In this document: one piece after another, positions 24,272-33,135 of the stretch | How positions within the stretch are numbered: the stretch's first letter is position 1 | Layout: each line of letters begins with the position of its first letter | Assembly (NCBI GenBank): GCA_964235485.1 | Contig: CAXSAZ010000005.1 | Coordinates: 1-64,000 of the forward strand | Source: CAHJXG01 sp964235485 | GTDB taxonomy: Bacteria > Pseudomonadota > Alphaproteobacteria > Acetobacterales > Acetobacteraceae | Direction of reading: 5' to 3' | DNA: 64,000 nucleotides | Program-made: the position numbers and the translations under genes | The notes under the pieces: model-generated | Database searches by the model: none | What the model saw: the letters and a program-made list of their open reading frames with translations, nothing else | Told to the model about the DNA's origin: nothing

Positions 24272-25930
24272 ATGAACGCCCCCTTGCCGCCGGCGCAGGC
24301 CCGGCCCGCCGGCTTCCGATACGCCCCGATGTTCCCCCTGGGCGACAGCGGCACGCCGTGGCGCAAGCTCGACATCGCGGGCGTGTCCACCAGCACCTGC
24401 GACGGCCAAACCGTGCTGCGCATCAAGCCGGAGGCGCTGACCGAGCTTGCGGTCCAGGCCTACCGCGACGTGTCGCATTTGCTGCGTCCCGCCCACCTGC
24501 GCCAGTTGCGCGCCATCCTCGACGATCCCGAGGCGTCGTCCAACGACCGCTTCGTGGCGCTCGACCTGTTAAAAAACGCAGGGATCGCGGCAGGCGGCGT
24601 GCTGCCGATGTGCCAGGACACCGGCACGGCGCTGGTGTTCGGCAAGAAGGGCCAGCGCGTTTGGGTGGAAGGCGACGAGGAGGAGGCGCTGTCCTACGGC
24701 GTCCACCGCAGCTACACCGAGACCAACCTGCGCTACTCGCAGATGGCGCCGCTCTCCATGTTCGAGGAGCAGAACACCGGCAACAACCTGCCGGTGCAGT
24801 TCGACATCGCGGCGGCGCCGGGCGAGCACCACGCGGACGAGATGCTGCTGATGTTCATCGCCAAGGGCGGCGGGTCGGCGAACAAGAGCTTCCTGTTCCA
24901 GGAAACCCGGGCCATCCTCAACCCGGCGAAGCTGCTGGACTACATCGGCACCCGCATCCGCACCCTCGGCACCTCAGCCTGCCCGCCGTATCACCTGTCG
25001 GTCGTGATCGGCGGCACCTCGGCGGAGCTGTGCCTCAAGACGGTGAAGCTCGCCTCCACCAAGTGGCTCGACGCGCTGCCCACGGCGGGGAGCCTCGCGG
25101 GCCATGCGTTCCGCGACCTCGACATGGAGCAGCAGGTGCTGGAGCTGACCCGCACGCTGGGCATCGGAGCGCAGTTCGGCGGCAAGTACTTCTGCCACGA
25201 CGTGCGGGTGATCCGCCTGCCGCGGCACGGCGCCAGCCTGCCGGTCGGTATCGGCGTGTCGTGCAGCGCCGACCGGCAGATCCTCGCCAAGATCACCCCG
25301 GACGGCGTGTTCCTGGAGCAGTTGGAAACCGACCCGTCGCAATACTTGCCGGAGGCGACCGACAGCATCCTGGGCGGCGACGTGGTGCCGGTCGATCTCA
25401 ACCAGCCGATGCCAGCGATCCGCCGCCAGCTTTCGGCCCACCCCGTCAAGACCCGGCTCGCGTTGACCGGCACCGTCGTGGTGGCGCGCGACATCGCGCA
25501 CGCCAAGCTGAAGGAACGGCTGGACCGCGGCGAGGGCCTGCCGGACTACATCAAGGACCATCCGGTGTATTACGCCGGGCCGGCCAAGACGCCGGACGGC
25601 TTCGCCACCGGCAGCTTCGGCCCGACCACCGCGGGGCGGATGGACAGCTACGTGGCCGAGTTCCAGCGCGCCGGCGGCAGCCTGGTGATGCTGGCGAAGG
25701 GCAACCGCTCCCGCGCGGTGCGCGACGCCTGCAAGGCGTATGGCGGGTTCTACCTGGGCAGCGTCGGCGGCGCCGCGGCGCGGCTGGCGCAGGACTGCAT
25801 CCGCAAGGTCGAGGTGCTTGAATACCCGGAACTCGGCATGGAGGCGGTGTGGCGCATCGAGGTGGAGAACTTCCCGGCCTTTATCGTGATGGACGACAAG
25901 GGCCATGACTTCTACGACGGGCTTGAGTAG
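24272..25930 (+). CDS. fumA: Class I fumarate hydratase (Fe-S)
   Basis: This 552-residue [4Fe-4S] fumarase of the FumA/FumB single-chain type interconverts fumarate and L-malate in the TCA cycle. The N-terminal alpha domain contains LPMCQDTGTAL with cluster ligand C114, NTGNNLPVQFD, and further cysteine-bearing stretches (TSACPPYHLSV, GVSCSADR). The C-terminal beta domain contains YYAGPAKTPDGFATGSFGPT and GNRSRAVRDACKAYGG. The length is normal. A second, unrelated oxygen-stable class II fumarase is encoded at 31433. The next gene, a VOC protein, begins directly after its stop codon. Confidence 0.95.
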   Translation: MNAPLPPAQARPAGFRYAPMFPLGDSGTPWRKLDIAGVSTSTCDGQTVLRIKPEALTELAVQAYRDVSHLLRPAHLRQLRAILDDPEASSNDRFVALDLLKNAGIAAGGVLPMCQDTGTALVFGKKGQRVWVEGDEEEALSYGVHRSYTETNLRYSQMAPLSMFEEQNTGNNLPVQFDIAAAPGEHHADEMLLMFIAKGGGSANKSFLFQETRAILNPAKLLDYIGTRIRTLGTSACPPYHLSVVIGGTSAELCLKTVKLASTKWLDALPTAGSLAGHAFRDLDMEQQVLELTRTLGIGAQFGGKYFCHDVRVIRLPRHGASLPVGIGVSCSADRQILAKITPDGVFLEQLETDPSQYLPEATDSILGGDVVPVDLNQPMPAIRRQLSAHPVKTRLALTGTVVVARDIAHAKLKERLDRGEGLPDYIKDHPVYYAGPAKTPDGFATGSFGPTTAGRMDSYVAEFQRAGGSLVMLAKGNRSRAVRDACKAYGGFYLGSVGGAAARLAQDCIRKVEVLEYPELGMEAVWRIEVENFPAFIVMDDKGHDFYDGLE

Positions 25931-26332
25931 ATGCGCTTCACCGTGGACCGTCTGGACCACTTGGTGATCAACTGCGCCGACGTGGAGCAAACCGCGTCGT
26001 GGTTCCAGCGCGTGCTCGGCATGGACCGGGAGGAGTTCGGCGAGGACGGGCGCACCGCGCTCAAGTTCGGTGGGCAGAAGATCAACCTGCGCCCGCATGA
26101 CGCCAACGCGCAGGCCTGGTTCACCGGCGTCAACAGCCAGCCCGGCGCCGCCGACCTGTGCTTCGTCACCGCGGTCGGCCCCGATCAGGTGGTGGAGCAC
26201 CTGCACCGCTGCGGCATCGCCATCGAGGCCGGGCCGGCCGCCAAGGAGGGCGCGCTGGGCATCATGCAATCGGTGTACTGTCGCGACCCCGACGGCAACC
26301 TGATCGAGATTTCGTCCTACCTTGCCCGCTGA
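25931..26332 (+). CDS. VOC/glyoxalase-fold protein
   Basis: This 133-residue single-chain VOC domain has LDHLVINCADVEQTASWFQ, a central FGGQKINLRPHD and a terminal VYCRDPDGNLIEISSYL, the metal-ligand strand ending in the usual glutamate. VOC proteins include glyoxalases, dioxygenases and antibiotic-binding proteins, so the exact reaction cannot be set. The start codon immediately follows the fumarase stop with no gap, indicating cotranscription. Its end overlaps the next gene's TTG start by 11 bases. Confidence 0.85.
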   Translation: MRFTVDRLDHLVINCADVEQTASWFQRVLGMDREEFGEDGRTALKFGGQKINLRPHDANAQAWFTGVNSQPGAADLCFVTAVGPDQVVEHLHRCGIAIEAGPAAKEGALGIMQSVYCRDPDGNLIEISSYLAR

Positions 26333-26873
26333 CCGCACCGGCACACGGGTCGGCGCCGCGGCCCTGCTGCTGTTCCTGGCGTCCGTGCCGTTCGCCAACT
26401 GGCTGATCCAACATGTGGGGACCGTTTGCGTGCCGGCCGGGCCGTGCCTGGTTCCGGTGGCGCCGGGCCTCATGGCGCCGTCCGGCGTCTTGGCGGCGGG
26501 CGCGGCCTTGGTGCTGCGGGACGTGGTGCAGCGTTGCCTCGGCCTGGCTTGGGGCGTCGGCGCCATCGTGCTGGGGGCGGCGCTGTCCGTGCTGATCGCG
26601 CCGCCGTCCCTCGTGCTGGCGTCCGGCGCGGCGTTCCTGTTGAGCGAGTTCGCGGACTTCGCCGTTTACACCCCGTTGCAGCGCCGCGGGCTGGTGCTGG
26701 CGGTGCTGGCAAGCTCCTTGGCCGGGCTGGTGGTTGATAGCTTGGTGTTCCTGCTGCTCGCCTTCGGCAGCCTGGATTTCCTGGCTGGCCAGGTGGTCGG
26801 CAAGGCGTGGGCGGTGCTGTTCAGCATCCCATTGATCCGGCTGCTGCGGCGCGTGGCGCCCACCCCGGCCTGA
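26322..26873 (+). CDS. Queuosine precursor transporter (VUT/COG1738 type)
   Basis: This 183-residue polytopic membrane protein has about five to six hydrophobic segments. Family-like features are VPFANWLIQH near the start, LVLRDVVQRCLG, and the intramembrane FLLSEFADFAVYTPLQRRG followed by GLVVDSLVFLLLAFG. This family imports queuosine precursors such as preQ0/preQ1 into the cytoplasm. The gene sits 15 bases before queA and tgt, which supports the role. The start is a TTG at 26322 inside the previous gene; no clear ribosome site is visible, so the N-terminus is the least certain part. Confidence 0.8.
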   Translation: MPADRTGTRVGAAALLLFLASVPFANWLIQHVGTVCVPAGPCLVPVAPGLMAPSGVLAAGAALVLRDVVQRCLGLAWGVGAIVLGAALSVLIAPPSLVLASGAAFLLSEFADFAVYTPLQRRGLVLAVLASSLAGLVVDSLVFLLLAFGSLDFLAGQVVGKAWAVLFSIPLIRLLRRVAPTPA

Positions 26874-26888
26874 CGGCGCCCATCCGCG

Positions 26889-27914
26889 TTGCATTTATCC
26901 GATTTCGATTTCGAGCTGCCCGCCGACCGCATCGCCCAGCACCCGGCGCGCCCGCGGGACGCCGCGCGGCTGCTGGCCGTGGGAGACGGGTTGCAGGACC
27001 GCGCCGTCCGCGACCTGCCGGGCTTGCTGCGCCCCGGCGACGTGCTGGTCGCCAACGACACCCGCGTCATCCCGGCGCAGCTTGCGGCGCGTCGTGGTGC
27101 GGCCCGCGTCGGCCTCACGCTGGACCAGCCGAGGGCGGACGGTTCCTGGCACGCTTTGGCCCGCAACGCCCGGCGGCTGCGGCCCGGCGACACTCTGACC
27201 TTTGACAGCGCGCCGGACCTTTCGGCCACCCTGCTGTCCCGCGACGATGACGGGGGCGTCGTGGTCCGGTTCAACCAGGCGGACGCCGCCTTTGCCGACG
27301 CGCTGCGCCGCGCCGGGGCGCTGGCCCTGCCGCCCTACATCGACCGGCCCGGCGGTCCCACAGCGGAGGACGCCGCGGATTACCAGACCGTGTTCGCCGC
27401 CCGCGAAGGCGCGGTCGCAGCGCCCACAGCCGGGCTGCACTTCTCGGATGCGCTGCTGGCCGCGCTCGACGCCGCCGGCATCCCGCGCGTGCTGGTGACA
27501 CTGCACGTCGGCGCCGGCACCTTCCTGCCGATCCGCACCGACGACGTGTCCGACCATGCCATGCACGCGGAATGGGGCGAGGTGACCGAGGACGCGGCCC
27601 GCGCGATCAACGCGGCGCAGCGCGTGGTGGCAGTCGGCACCACGACGTTGCGGGTGCTGGAAACTGCGGCGATGGCCACGGGCCGGGTGCAGCCGTTCCG
27701 GGGCGACACGCGGCTGTTCATCACGCCGGGCTTCCGGTTCCGGGCGGTCGATGTGCTGATGACCAACTTTCACCTGCCGCGCTCGACGCTGTTCATGCTG
27801 GTGTGCGCCTTTGCCGGCCAGGCGCGGATGCGGGCGGCCTACGCGCACGCAGTGGAACGGGGCTACCGCTTCTACTCCTACGGCGACGCCAGCCTGCTGG
27901 AGCGGGCAGCGTGA
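26889..27914 (+). CDS. queA: S-adenosylmethionine:tRNA ribosyltransferase-isomerase
   Basis: This 341-residue protein transfers and rearranges the ribosyl part of SAM onto preQ1 in tRNA to give epoxyqueuosine. The start TTG at 26889 gives the family-typical MHLSDFDFELPADRIAQHPA. Further conserved motifs are VLVANDTRVIPAQL, TAGLHFSDALL, LHVGAGTFLPIR, HAEWGEV and MTNFHLPRSTLFMLV. The stop overlaps the tgt start (GTGA). It is part of a queuosine operon with transporter, tgt and queF. Confidence 0.96.
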   Translation: MHLSDFDFELPADRIAQHPARPRDAARLLAVGDGLQDRAVRDLPGLLRPGDVLVANDTRVIPAQLAARRGAARVGLTLDQPRADGSWHALARNARRLRPGDTLTFDSAPDLSATLLSRDDDGGVVVRFNQADAAFADALRRAGALALPPYIDRPGGPTAEDAADYQTVFAAREGAVAAPTAGLHFSDALLAALDAAGIPRVLVTLHVGAGTFLPIRTDDVSDHAMHAEWGEVTEDAARAINAAQRVVAVGTTTLRVLETAAMATGRVQPFRGDTRLFITPGFRFRAVDVLMTNFHLPRSTLFMLVCAFAGQARMRAAYAHAVERGYRFYSYGDASLLERAA

Positions 27915-29029
27915 GCTTCGGCTATCAACTCCTGGCAACGGACGGCGCTGCACGGGCCGGCGTGCTGCACACGGCGCATGGCTCCGTCGAGACGCCGGTG
28001 TTCATGCCGGTCGGCACCGCCGGCACGGTGAAGGCGATGACGGCGGATGGGGTGCGCGCCACCGGCGCCGGGCTGGTGCTCGGCAACACCTACCACCTCA
28101 TGCTGCGGCCCGGCGCCGACCGGGTGGAGCGGTTGGGCGGGCTGCACCGCTTCATGGACTGGCCCGGCCCCATCCTGACCGACAGCGGCGGCTTCCAGGT
28201 CATGTCGCTGGCGGGCCTGCGCACCATGGACGAGGGCGGCGTCACCTTCCGTTCCCACCTGGACGGCAGCGCACACCGCCTGACGCCCGAAAGCGCCACG
28301 CAGATTCAGCACAAGCTCGACGCCACGATCACCATGGTGCTGGACGAGTGCACCCCCTTCCCCGCCACGCCCGCGCAGGCGGAGGCCAGCATGGCGCTGT
28401 CCATGCGCTGGGCCGCCCGCTCCCGTGACGCCTTCGTGGCGCGTCCGGGCTACGGCCAGTTCGGCATCGTGCAGGGCAGCGTGTTCCCGGACCTTCGGGC
28501 AGCGTCGGCGGAGGCGCTGACAGCTATCGGCTTTGAGGGGTATGCAATCGGCGGGTTATCGGTCGGCGAGGGCCAGGCGATCATGCTTCCAGTGCTGGAA
28601 AGCACGGTGCCGCATCTGCCCGCGGACCGGCCACGCTACCTAATGGGCGTCGGCACGCCGGATGACCTGCTGGCGGCAGTGGCACGGGGCATCGATATGT
28701 TCGACTGTGTGTTGCCCACCCGCGCCGGGCGCACGGCGCGGGGCTTCACCTCGCGCGGCGTGCTGAACCTGCGCAACGCCCGCCATGCCGAGGACGCCGG
28801 CCCGCTCGACGAAGGCTGCGCCTGCACCGCTTGCACCCGGCATAGCCGCGCCTACCTCCATCATCTATTCCGGGCGAACGAGATGCTCGGGCCGATGCTG
28901 CTGACGCAGCACAACCTGACCTATTACCAGTCTCTGATGCGCGGGATGCGCGCGGCGATCACCGGGCGCCGGCTCGACGCCCACGCCGCCGCCGTCCGCG
29001 CCGCCTGGGCTGCGGGGAGCACGAGATGA
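27911..29029 (+). CDS. tgt: tRNA-guanine transglycosylase
   Basis: This 372-residue enzyme exchanges the wobble guanine of GUN-anticodon tRNAs for preQ1. Motifs seen are TPVFMPVGTAGTVKAMT, GNTYHLMLRPGAD, the catalytic-aspartate region ILTDSGGFQVMSLA, GGLSVGEG, MFDCVLPTRAGRT and the zinc site CACTACTRH with a later His. The GTG start at 27911 overlaps the queA stop and its product aligns with the family N-terminus (SFGYQLLATDGAARAGVL). The stop overlaps the queF start. Confidence 0.96.
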   Translation: MSFGYQLLATDGAARAGVLHTAHGSVETPVFMPVGTAGTVKAMTADGVRATGAGLVLGNTYHLMLRPGADRVERLGGLHRFMDWPGPILTDSGGFQVMSLAGLRTMDEGGVTFRSHLDGSAHRLTPESATQIQHKLDATITMVLDECTPFPATPAQAEASMALSMRWAARSRDAFVARPGYGQFGIVQGSVFPDLRAASAEALTAIGFEGYAIGGLSVGEGQAIMLPVLESTVPHLPADRPRYLMGVGTPDDLLAAVARGIDMFDCVLPTRAGRTARGFTSRGVLNLRNARHAEDAGPLDEGCACTACTRHSRAYLHHLFRANEMLGPMLLTQHNLTYYQSLMRGMRAAITGRRLDAHAAAVRAAWAAGSTR

Positions 29030-29484
29030 CCGACTACACCGTCCTGACCCAGCTTGGCGCCCCGATCACCGCGCCGGCCTCGCCTGATGCGGCGGTGCTG
29101 GAGCGGGTGGGCAACCCGCAGCGCGGCATGGCCTACCTCGTCCGCTTCACCTGCCCGGAGTTCACGTCGCTCTGCCCGCTGACCGGCCAGCCGGACTTTG
29201 CGCACATCGTGCTGGACTACGTGCCGGGCGACTGGATCGTGGAAAGCAAGTCGTTGAAGTTCTTCCTGGCCAGCTTCCGCAACCACGGCGCGTTCCACGA
29301 AGCGTGCACGATGGACGTGGCGCGCCGGGTGGTGGAGGCCATCGCGCCGCGCTGGCTGCGCATCGGCGCTTACTGGTATCCCCGGGGCGGCATTCCCATC
29401 GACGTGTTCTGGCAAACCGGCGCGCCGCCCGAGGGCGTGTGGCTGCCCGATCAGGGGGTCGCGCCGTATCGGGGGCGCGGCTAA
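29026..29484 (+). CDS. queF: NADPH-dependent preQ0 reductase QueF
   Basis: This 152-residue unimodular QueF reduces the nitrile preQ0 to preQ1. The active-site cysteine C50 lies in TSLCPLTGQPDFA with the conserved aspartate D57, and the NADPH/substrate motif is ESKSLKFFLASFRNHG. The four-base overlap with tgt indicates coupled translation. Its presence means the cell can finish preQ1 from preQ0, whether preQ0 is made internally or imported. The end overlaps the convergent aspartic protease gene by three bases. Confidence 0.96.
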   Translation: MTDYTVLTQLGAPITAPASPDAAVLERVGNPQRGMAYLVRFTCPEFTSLCPLTGQPDFAHIVLDYVPGDWIVESKSLKFFLASFRNHGAFHEACTMDVARRVVEAIAPRWLRIGAYWYPRGGIPIDVFWQTGAPPEGVWLPDQGVAPYRGRG

Positions 29485-30371
29485 GGCTGGTCGTTCGTGG
29501 TCACGAAAACCTGGCCGGCGCCCAAATTCAGCCAGATGCGCCGGGTCGCCAGATAGTCGCCGCCGATGATGAGCGCCGCCGCGAAGTCCGGCAGGTTGCC
29601 GACCCACAAGGCCGGCCGGTCCAGCACGTCGCTGCCGACCTTGAGAGTTTGGAACCGGCGTTGGCTCACGACCAAGTTGCCTCCGCCGAAGGACAGGGCG
29701 CGGTTCATCGGCCCGGTCAGCAGCGCCGCTCTGGCCACGCCGGCATCCAGCGCCGCCGCCGTTCCGACGATCGTTTTTGACGCCCCGGTGTCGAGCAAGC
29801 CAAGAAGCCGCCGCCCATTCAGCTCGACGGGCGTGACCAAGTGGCCGGATTGCTGCTGCTCCACCGGCAGCCGGGTGAACGGCGCGCTCCAGGGCGGCGC
29901 AGCATCCGGGCAGGCCTGAGCGTCATACAGAACGAGGCGCAGATGCGGCATGTCGAGGTCAAGCTGGTAGCCGGCCAGCACGTCGGTCCCGAGCACGCCG
30001 TCAATCATCGGCGGCAAACCGCGCGCCACCGCCATCTGCACGTCCGGCGTCACGTCGTCGCCCAAAGCGAGGTTCTGCAGCGTTGCCGTGAAAAAGCGTC
30101 CGGTTCCGCCGAGGCCGACGACCTCAACCGGGTCGTTTTCGTCCCAAGCGACGCCCAGCCGGTCGGCTGCCACGCTGTTCAGCACGGAAACGTTTGATCC
30201 GGTGTCCAGCACCAGCTTGGCCGGGCGGCCGTTGATGTCGGCCGTCACCAGGGGCACGGTGCCGAACATCGTCTGCAGCGGCAATTCCGCAACCTGCTGT
30301 AACGCGCACGACCAAGCTGGACCGGCGATGCCGGCTGCCAGCAACACGAACAGGAGCGCCAGGACCCGCAT
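29481..30371 (-). CDS. Secreted retropepsin-like aspartic protease, two-domain
   Basis: This 296-residue protein starts with a signal peptide (MRVLALLFVLLAAGIAGPAW) and probably matures around C22, so a periplasmic location is expected. Two retropepsin-type active-site motifs occur in one chain, LVLDTGSNVSVL (D56) and LLDTGASKTIVG (D194), each followed by its own flap and a GTD/GGD motif (IDGVLGTD, LIIGGDYLATRR), so the chain could form its own dimer-like active site. The substrate is unknown. Its start codon is only 9 bases from the divergent queG start. It has no obvious connection with queuosine. Confidence 0.82.
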   Translation of the reverse strand: MRVLALLFVLLAAGIAGPAWSCALQQVAELPLQTMFGTVPLVTADINGRPAKLVLDTGSNVSVLNSVAADRLGVAWDENDPVEVVGLGGTGRFFTATLQNLALGDDVTPDVQMAVARGLPPMIDGVLGTDVLAGYQLDLDMPHLRLVLYDAQACPDAAPPWSAPFTRLPVEQQQSGHLVTPVELNGRRLLGLLDTGASKTIVGTAAALDAGVARAALLTGPMNRALSFGGGNLVVSQRRFQTLKVGSDVLDRPALWVGNLPDFAAALIIGGDYLATRRIWLNLGAGQVFVTTNDQP

Positions 30372-30380
30372 GGGGCCACG

Positions 30381-31436
30381 ATGACGACCTTCGATGCCGC
30401 TTCTGCCAAGGCGCGCATCCGCGACAAGGCGCTCGCCCTGGGTTTCCACGCCGTGGGCTTCGCCCCGGCCACGCTGGAACCGGAAGTGCGGACCCGGCTC
30501 ATGGCATTCCTCGCCGCCGGCCAGCACGGCGACATGGGATGGCTGGCAGACCGCGCGGAGCAGCGCGCCCACCCGCAGGCGCTTTGGCCAGAGGCGCGCA
30601 GCGTGGTCGCGGTCGGCCTTTCCTATGCACCCGATGATGACCCCCTGGCTGCGCTGGCCCGGCCGGACCGCGGCAACATCTCGGTTTACGCTCGGAACCG
30701 AGATTATCACGAAGTAGTTAAGGGGATGCTAAAGCACCTGGGCGCCTTCATCGCCAGCCGCTTCGGGCCACAGGTCAAGGTGTTCGTCGATACCGCGCCC
30801 GTAATGGAGAAACCGTTGGCGCAGCAAGCCGGGCTGGGCTGGCAGGGCAAGCACACCAACCTGGTGTCGCGCGCGCACGGCTCCTGGCTGTTCCTGGGCG
30901 AGGTGCTGACCACGCTCGACCTGCCGCCGGACCCGGCGCACCTCGACCGTTGCGGCACCTGCGCCCGGTGCCTGGCCGCTTGCCCGACCGATGCGTTCCC
31001 CGCACCCTACCGCCTGGATGCGACGCGCTGCATCTCGTACCTCACCATCGAGCACGCCGGGCCGATCCCGCCCGCGCTGCGCCCGTTGATGGGCAACCGC
31101 ATCTATGGATGCGACGACTGCCTGGCCGCCTGCCCGTGGAACCGCTTCGCCGTTGCCGCGCACCCCAAGCTGCAAGCGCGCGACGACCTGCGGGCGCCGG
31201 CGCTGGCGGAGCTTTCGACATTGGACGACGCCGGGTTCCGCGCCCAGTTCGCAGGCTCCCCCGTGAAGCGCATCGGGCGTGACCGCTTCGTGCGCAACGT
31301 GCTCATCGCCATCGGCAACTCCGGCGACCCGGCCCTGCTCCCCGCGGCGGAGCGCCTGCGTGCGGACGCAAATCCCGTGGTGGCCGAGGCAGCCGAGTGG
31401 GCCGTCGCGCGTTTGCGGAGCGGAGGTACGCCATGA
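30381..31436 (+). CDS. queG: Epoxyqueuosine reductase QueG
   Basis: This 351-residue cobalamin and Fe-S enzyme does the last queuosine step, reducing epoxyqueuosine in tRNA. Two ferredoxin-like cluster sites are seen, C191/C194/C197/C201 (CGTCARCLAACP) with C217, and C244/C247/C251 (CDDCLAACP). The N-terminal half shows VGLSYAP and the conserved APVMEKPLAQQAGLGWQGK with the catalytic aspartate region just before it. A HEAT-like C-terminal tail is present. The stop overlaps the fumC start (ATGA). With queA, tgt and queF the window encodes every step from preQ0 to queuosine. Confidence 0.95.
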   Translation: MTTFDAASAKARIRDKALALGFHAVGFAPATLEPEVRTRLMAFLAAGQHGDMGWLADRAEQRAHPQALWPEARSVVAVGLSYAPDDDPLAALARPDRGNISVYARNRDYHEVVKGMLKHLGAFIASRFGPQVKVFVDTAPVMEKPLAQQAGLGWQGKHTNLVSRAHGSWLFLGEVLTTLDLPPDPAHLDRCGTCARCLAACPTDAFPAPYRLDATRCISYLTIEHAGPIPPALRPLMGNRIYGCDDCLAACPWNRFAVAAHPKLQARDDLRAPALAELSTLDDAGFRAQFAGSPVKRIGRDRFVRNVLIAIGNSGDPALLPAAERLRADANPVVAEAAEWAVARLRSGGTP

Positions 31437-32842
31437 CCGAGACCACGAGGACCGAGACAGACAGCCTGGGCACGATCGAGATCGACGCCGCCCGCTACTG
31501 GGGGCCGCAAACCGAGCGCGCCCGGCTTCTGTTCCGCATCGGCCATGAGCGGTTTCCGCCCGTGCTGATCCGCGCCGTGGGCCTGCAGAAGCAGGCGAGC
31601 GCCGAGGCCAACGAAGCCCTGGGCGAGCTGCCCCCCGACATCGCCCGGCCCATCGCCGCCGCCGCGGCCGACATCGCCGCGGGCCAAATGGACGCGGAGT
31701 TCCCCCTGCCGGTCTGGCAAACCGGGTCCGGCACCCAGACCAACATGAACGCCAACGAGGTCATCGCCAACCGCGCCAACGAGGCGCTGGGCCAGCCCCG
31801 CGGCAGCCGCTCCCCCGTGCACCCCAACGACCACGTGAACCGCGGGCAAAGCAGCAACGACTCGTTCCCCACGGTGATGCACGTGGCGGCGGCCGAGGCG
31901 GTGCAGCACCGCTTGGCGCCGGCGCTCCGCACCCTGCACGAGAGCCTTGCCCGGCGTGCGGTGGAATGGGACGGCATCGTCAAGGTGGGCCGCACCCACA
32001 TGATGGACGCGGTGCCGGTGACGCTCGGCCAGGAGTTCGCGGCCTGGGCGCGGCAGGTCGAGCTGGGCTTGGAACGGCTGGAAGGCGCCATGCCCCGGCT
32101 GCTGAGCCTGCCGCAAGGCGGCACCGCCGTTGGCACCGGCCTCAACCGGCACGCGCGCTTCGACACCGTGTTCTGCGAGCGGGTGGCGGCGCTGACCGGC
32201 CTGCCCTTCACCCCAAACCCCAACAAGTTCGAGGGCATGGGCGCGCATGATGCGTTCGTGGAGCTGTCGGGCGTGCTGAACGTGCTCGCGGTGTCGCTGA
32301 ACAAGCTCGGCAACGACGTGCGCCTGCTGGGGTCCGGCCCGCGCTCCGGCTTGTCGGAGCTGGTGGTGCCGGCGGACGGGCTGTCGTCCTCCATCATGCC
32401 GGGCAAGACCAACCCCACGCAAAGCGAGGCGCTGACCATGGTGTGCGCCCAGGTGATGGGCAACCATGTGGCCGTGACCGTTGGCGCGGCGCAGAGCTTC
32501 CTGGAGCTCAACGTGTTCAAGCCGCTGATTATCCAAAACGTGCTCAACTCGGCGGCGCTGCTGGCGGACGCGGCGGAAAGCTTCGCGCACAACATGGTCG
32601 ATAAGCTGGAGCCGAACCGGGACCGCATCGCCGAGAACCTAGCGAAGTCGCTGATGCTGGTCACGGCGCTCAACCCGCGCATCGGCTACGACAAGGCGGT
32701 GCGGATCGGCAAGCTGGCTTTGGCCGAGAACATGACGCTGCGCGACGCGGCGGAGCGGCTCGGCTTCGTGACGCCGGAGGACTTCGACCGTTGGGTGGTG
32801 CCGGCGGACATGACACAGCCGGGCGCGACCCTCGGCGACTGA
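31433..32842 (+). CDS. fumC: Class II fumarate hydratase
   Basis: This 469-residue iron-independent tetrameric fumarase has the superfamily signature SSSIMPGKTNPTQSEA with the catalytic serine. Upstream active-site segments are WQTGSGTQTNMNANEV, HPNDHVNRGQSSNDSFP and GRTHMMDAVPVTLGQE. The start ATG at 31433 overlaps the queG stop by four bases. Having both this and the class I enzyme at 24272 lets the cell keep fumarase activity when iron or oxygen stress damages the Fe-S enzyme; this division of labour is known in other bacteria and is inferred here. Confidence 0.96.
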   Translation: MTETTRTETDSLGTIEIDAARYWGPQTERARLLFRIGHERFPPVLIRAVGLQKQASAEANEALGELPPDIARPIAAAAADIAAGQMDAEFPLPVWQTGSGTQTNMNANEVIANRANEALGQPRGSRSPVHPNDHVNRGQSSNDSFPTVMHVAAAEAVQHRLAPALRTLHESLARRAVEWDGIVKVGRTHMMDAVPVTLGQEFAAWARQVELGLERLEGAMPRLLSLPQGGTAVGTGLNRHARFDTVFCERVAALTGLPFTPNPNKFEGMGAHDAFVELSGVLNVLAVSLNKLGNDVRLLGSGPRSGLSELVVPADGLSSSIMPGKTNPTQSEALTMVCAQVMGNHVAVTVGAAQSFLELNVFKPLIIQNVLNSAALLADAAESFAHNMVDKLEPNRDRIAENLAKSLMLVTALNPRIGYDKAVRIGKLALAENMTLRDAAERLGFVTPEDFDRWVVPADMTQPGATLGD

Positions 32843-32857
32843 CCCGGGGGGCGCCGC

Positions 32858-33064
32858 TTGGGCCTGGTCAAGCGCAGCTTCAGCCTGTCGGGCCACCGCA
32901 CCAGCGTGGCGCTGGAACCGGAGTTCTGGTCGGTTTTGTCCGACATCGCCGCCCGGCGCGGCGCGCCGCTGTCCGCGCTGGTGGCGGCCGTCGATGCGGC
33001 GCGTAGCCCCGGCCAGCCCCTGGCCTCTGCGCTAAGAATTGTCGCTTTGCAGCAGCGGGCTTAA
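32858..33064 (+). CDS. Small ribbon-helix-helix domain protein
   Basis: This is a 68-residue protein from a TTG at 32858 preceded by a G-rich ribosome site. Residues 5-50 read KRSFSLSGHRTSVALEPEFW and SVLSDIAARRGAPLSALVAA, matching the RHH_4 type of ribbon-helix-helix fold found as small stand-alone proteins in alphaproteobacteria. It is probably a DNA-binding regulator; no toxin partner is adjacent. It follows fumC by 15 bases and may be transcribed with it. Confidence 0.78.
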   Translation: MGLVKRSFSLSGHRTSVALEPEFWSVLSDIAARRGAPLSALVAAVDAARSPGQPLASALRIVALQQRA

Positions 33065-33135
33065 CCCTTTCGCAACAAGTTGATGTACATTATGGGTGCG
33101 TGACGAATAGCCGTCGCGGTTTGTAGAGAAAAGTC

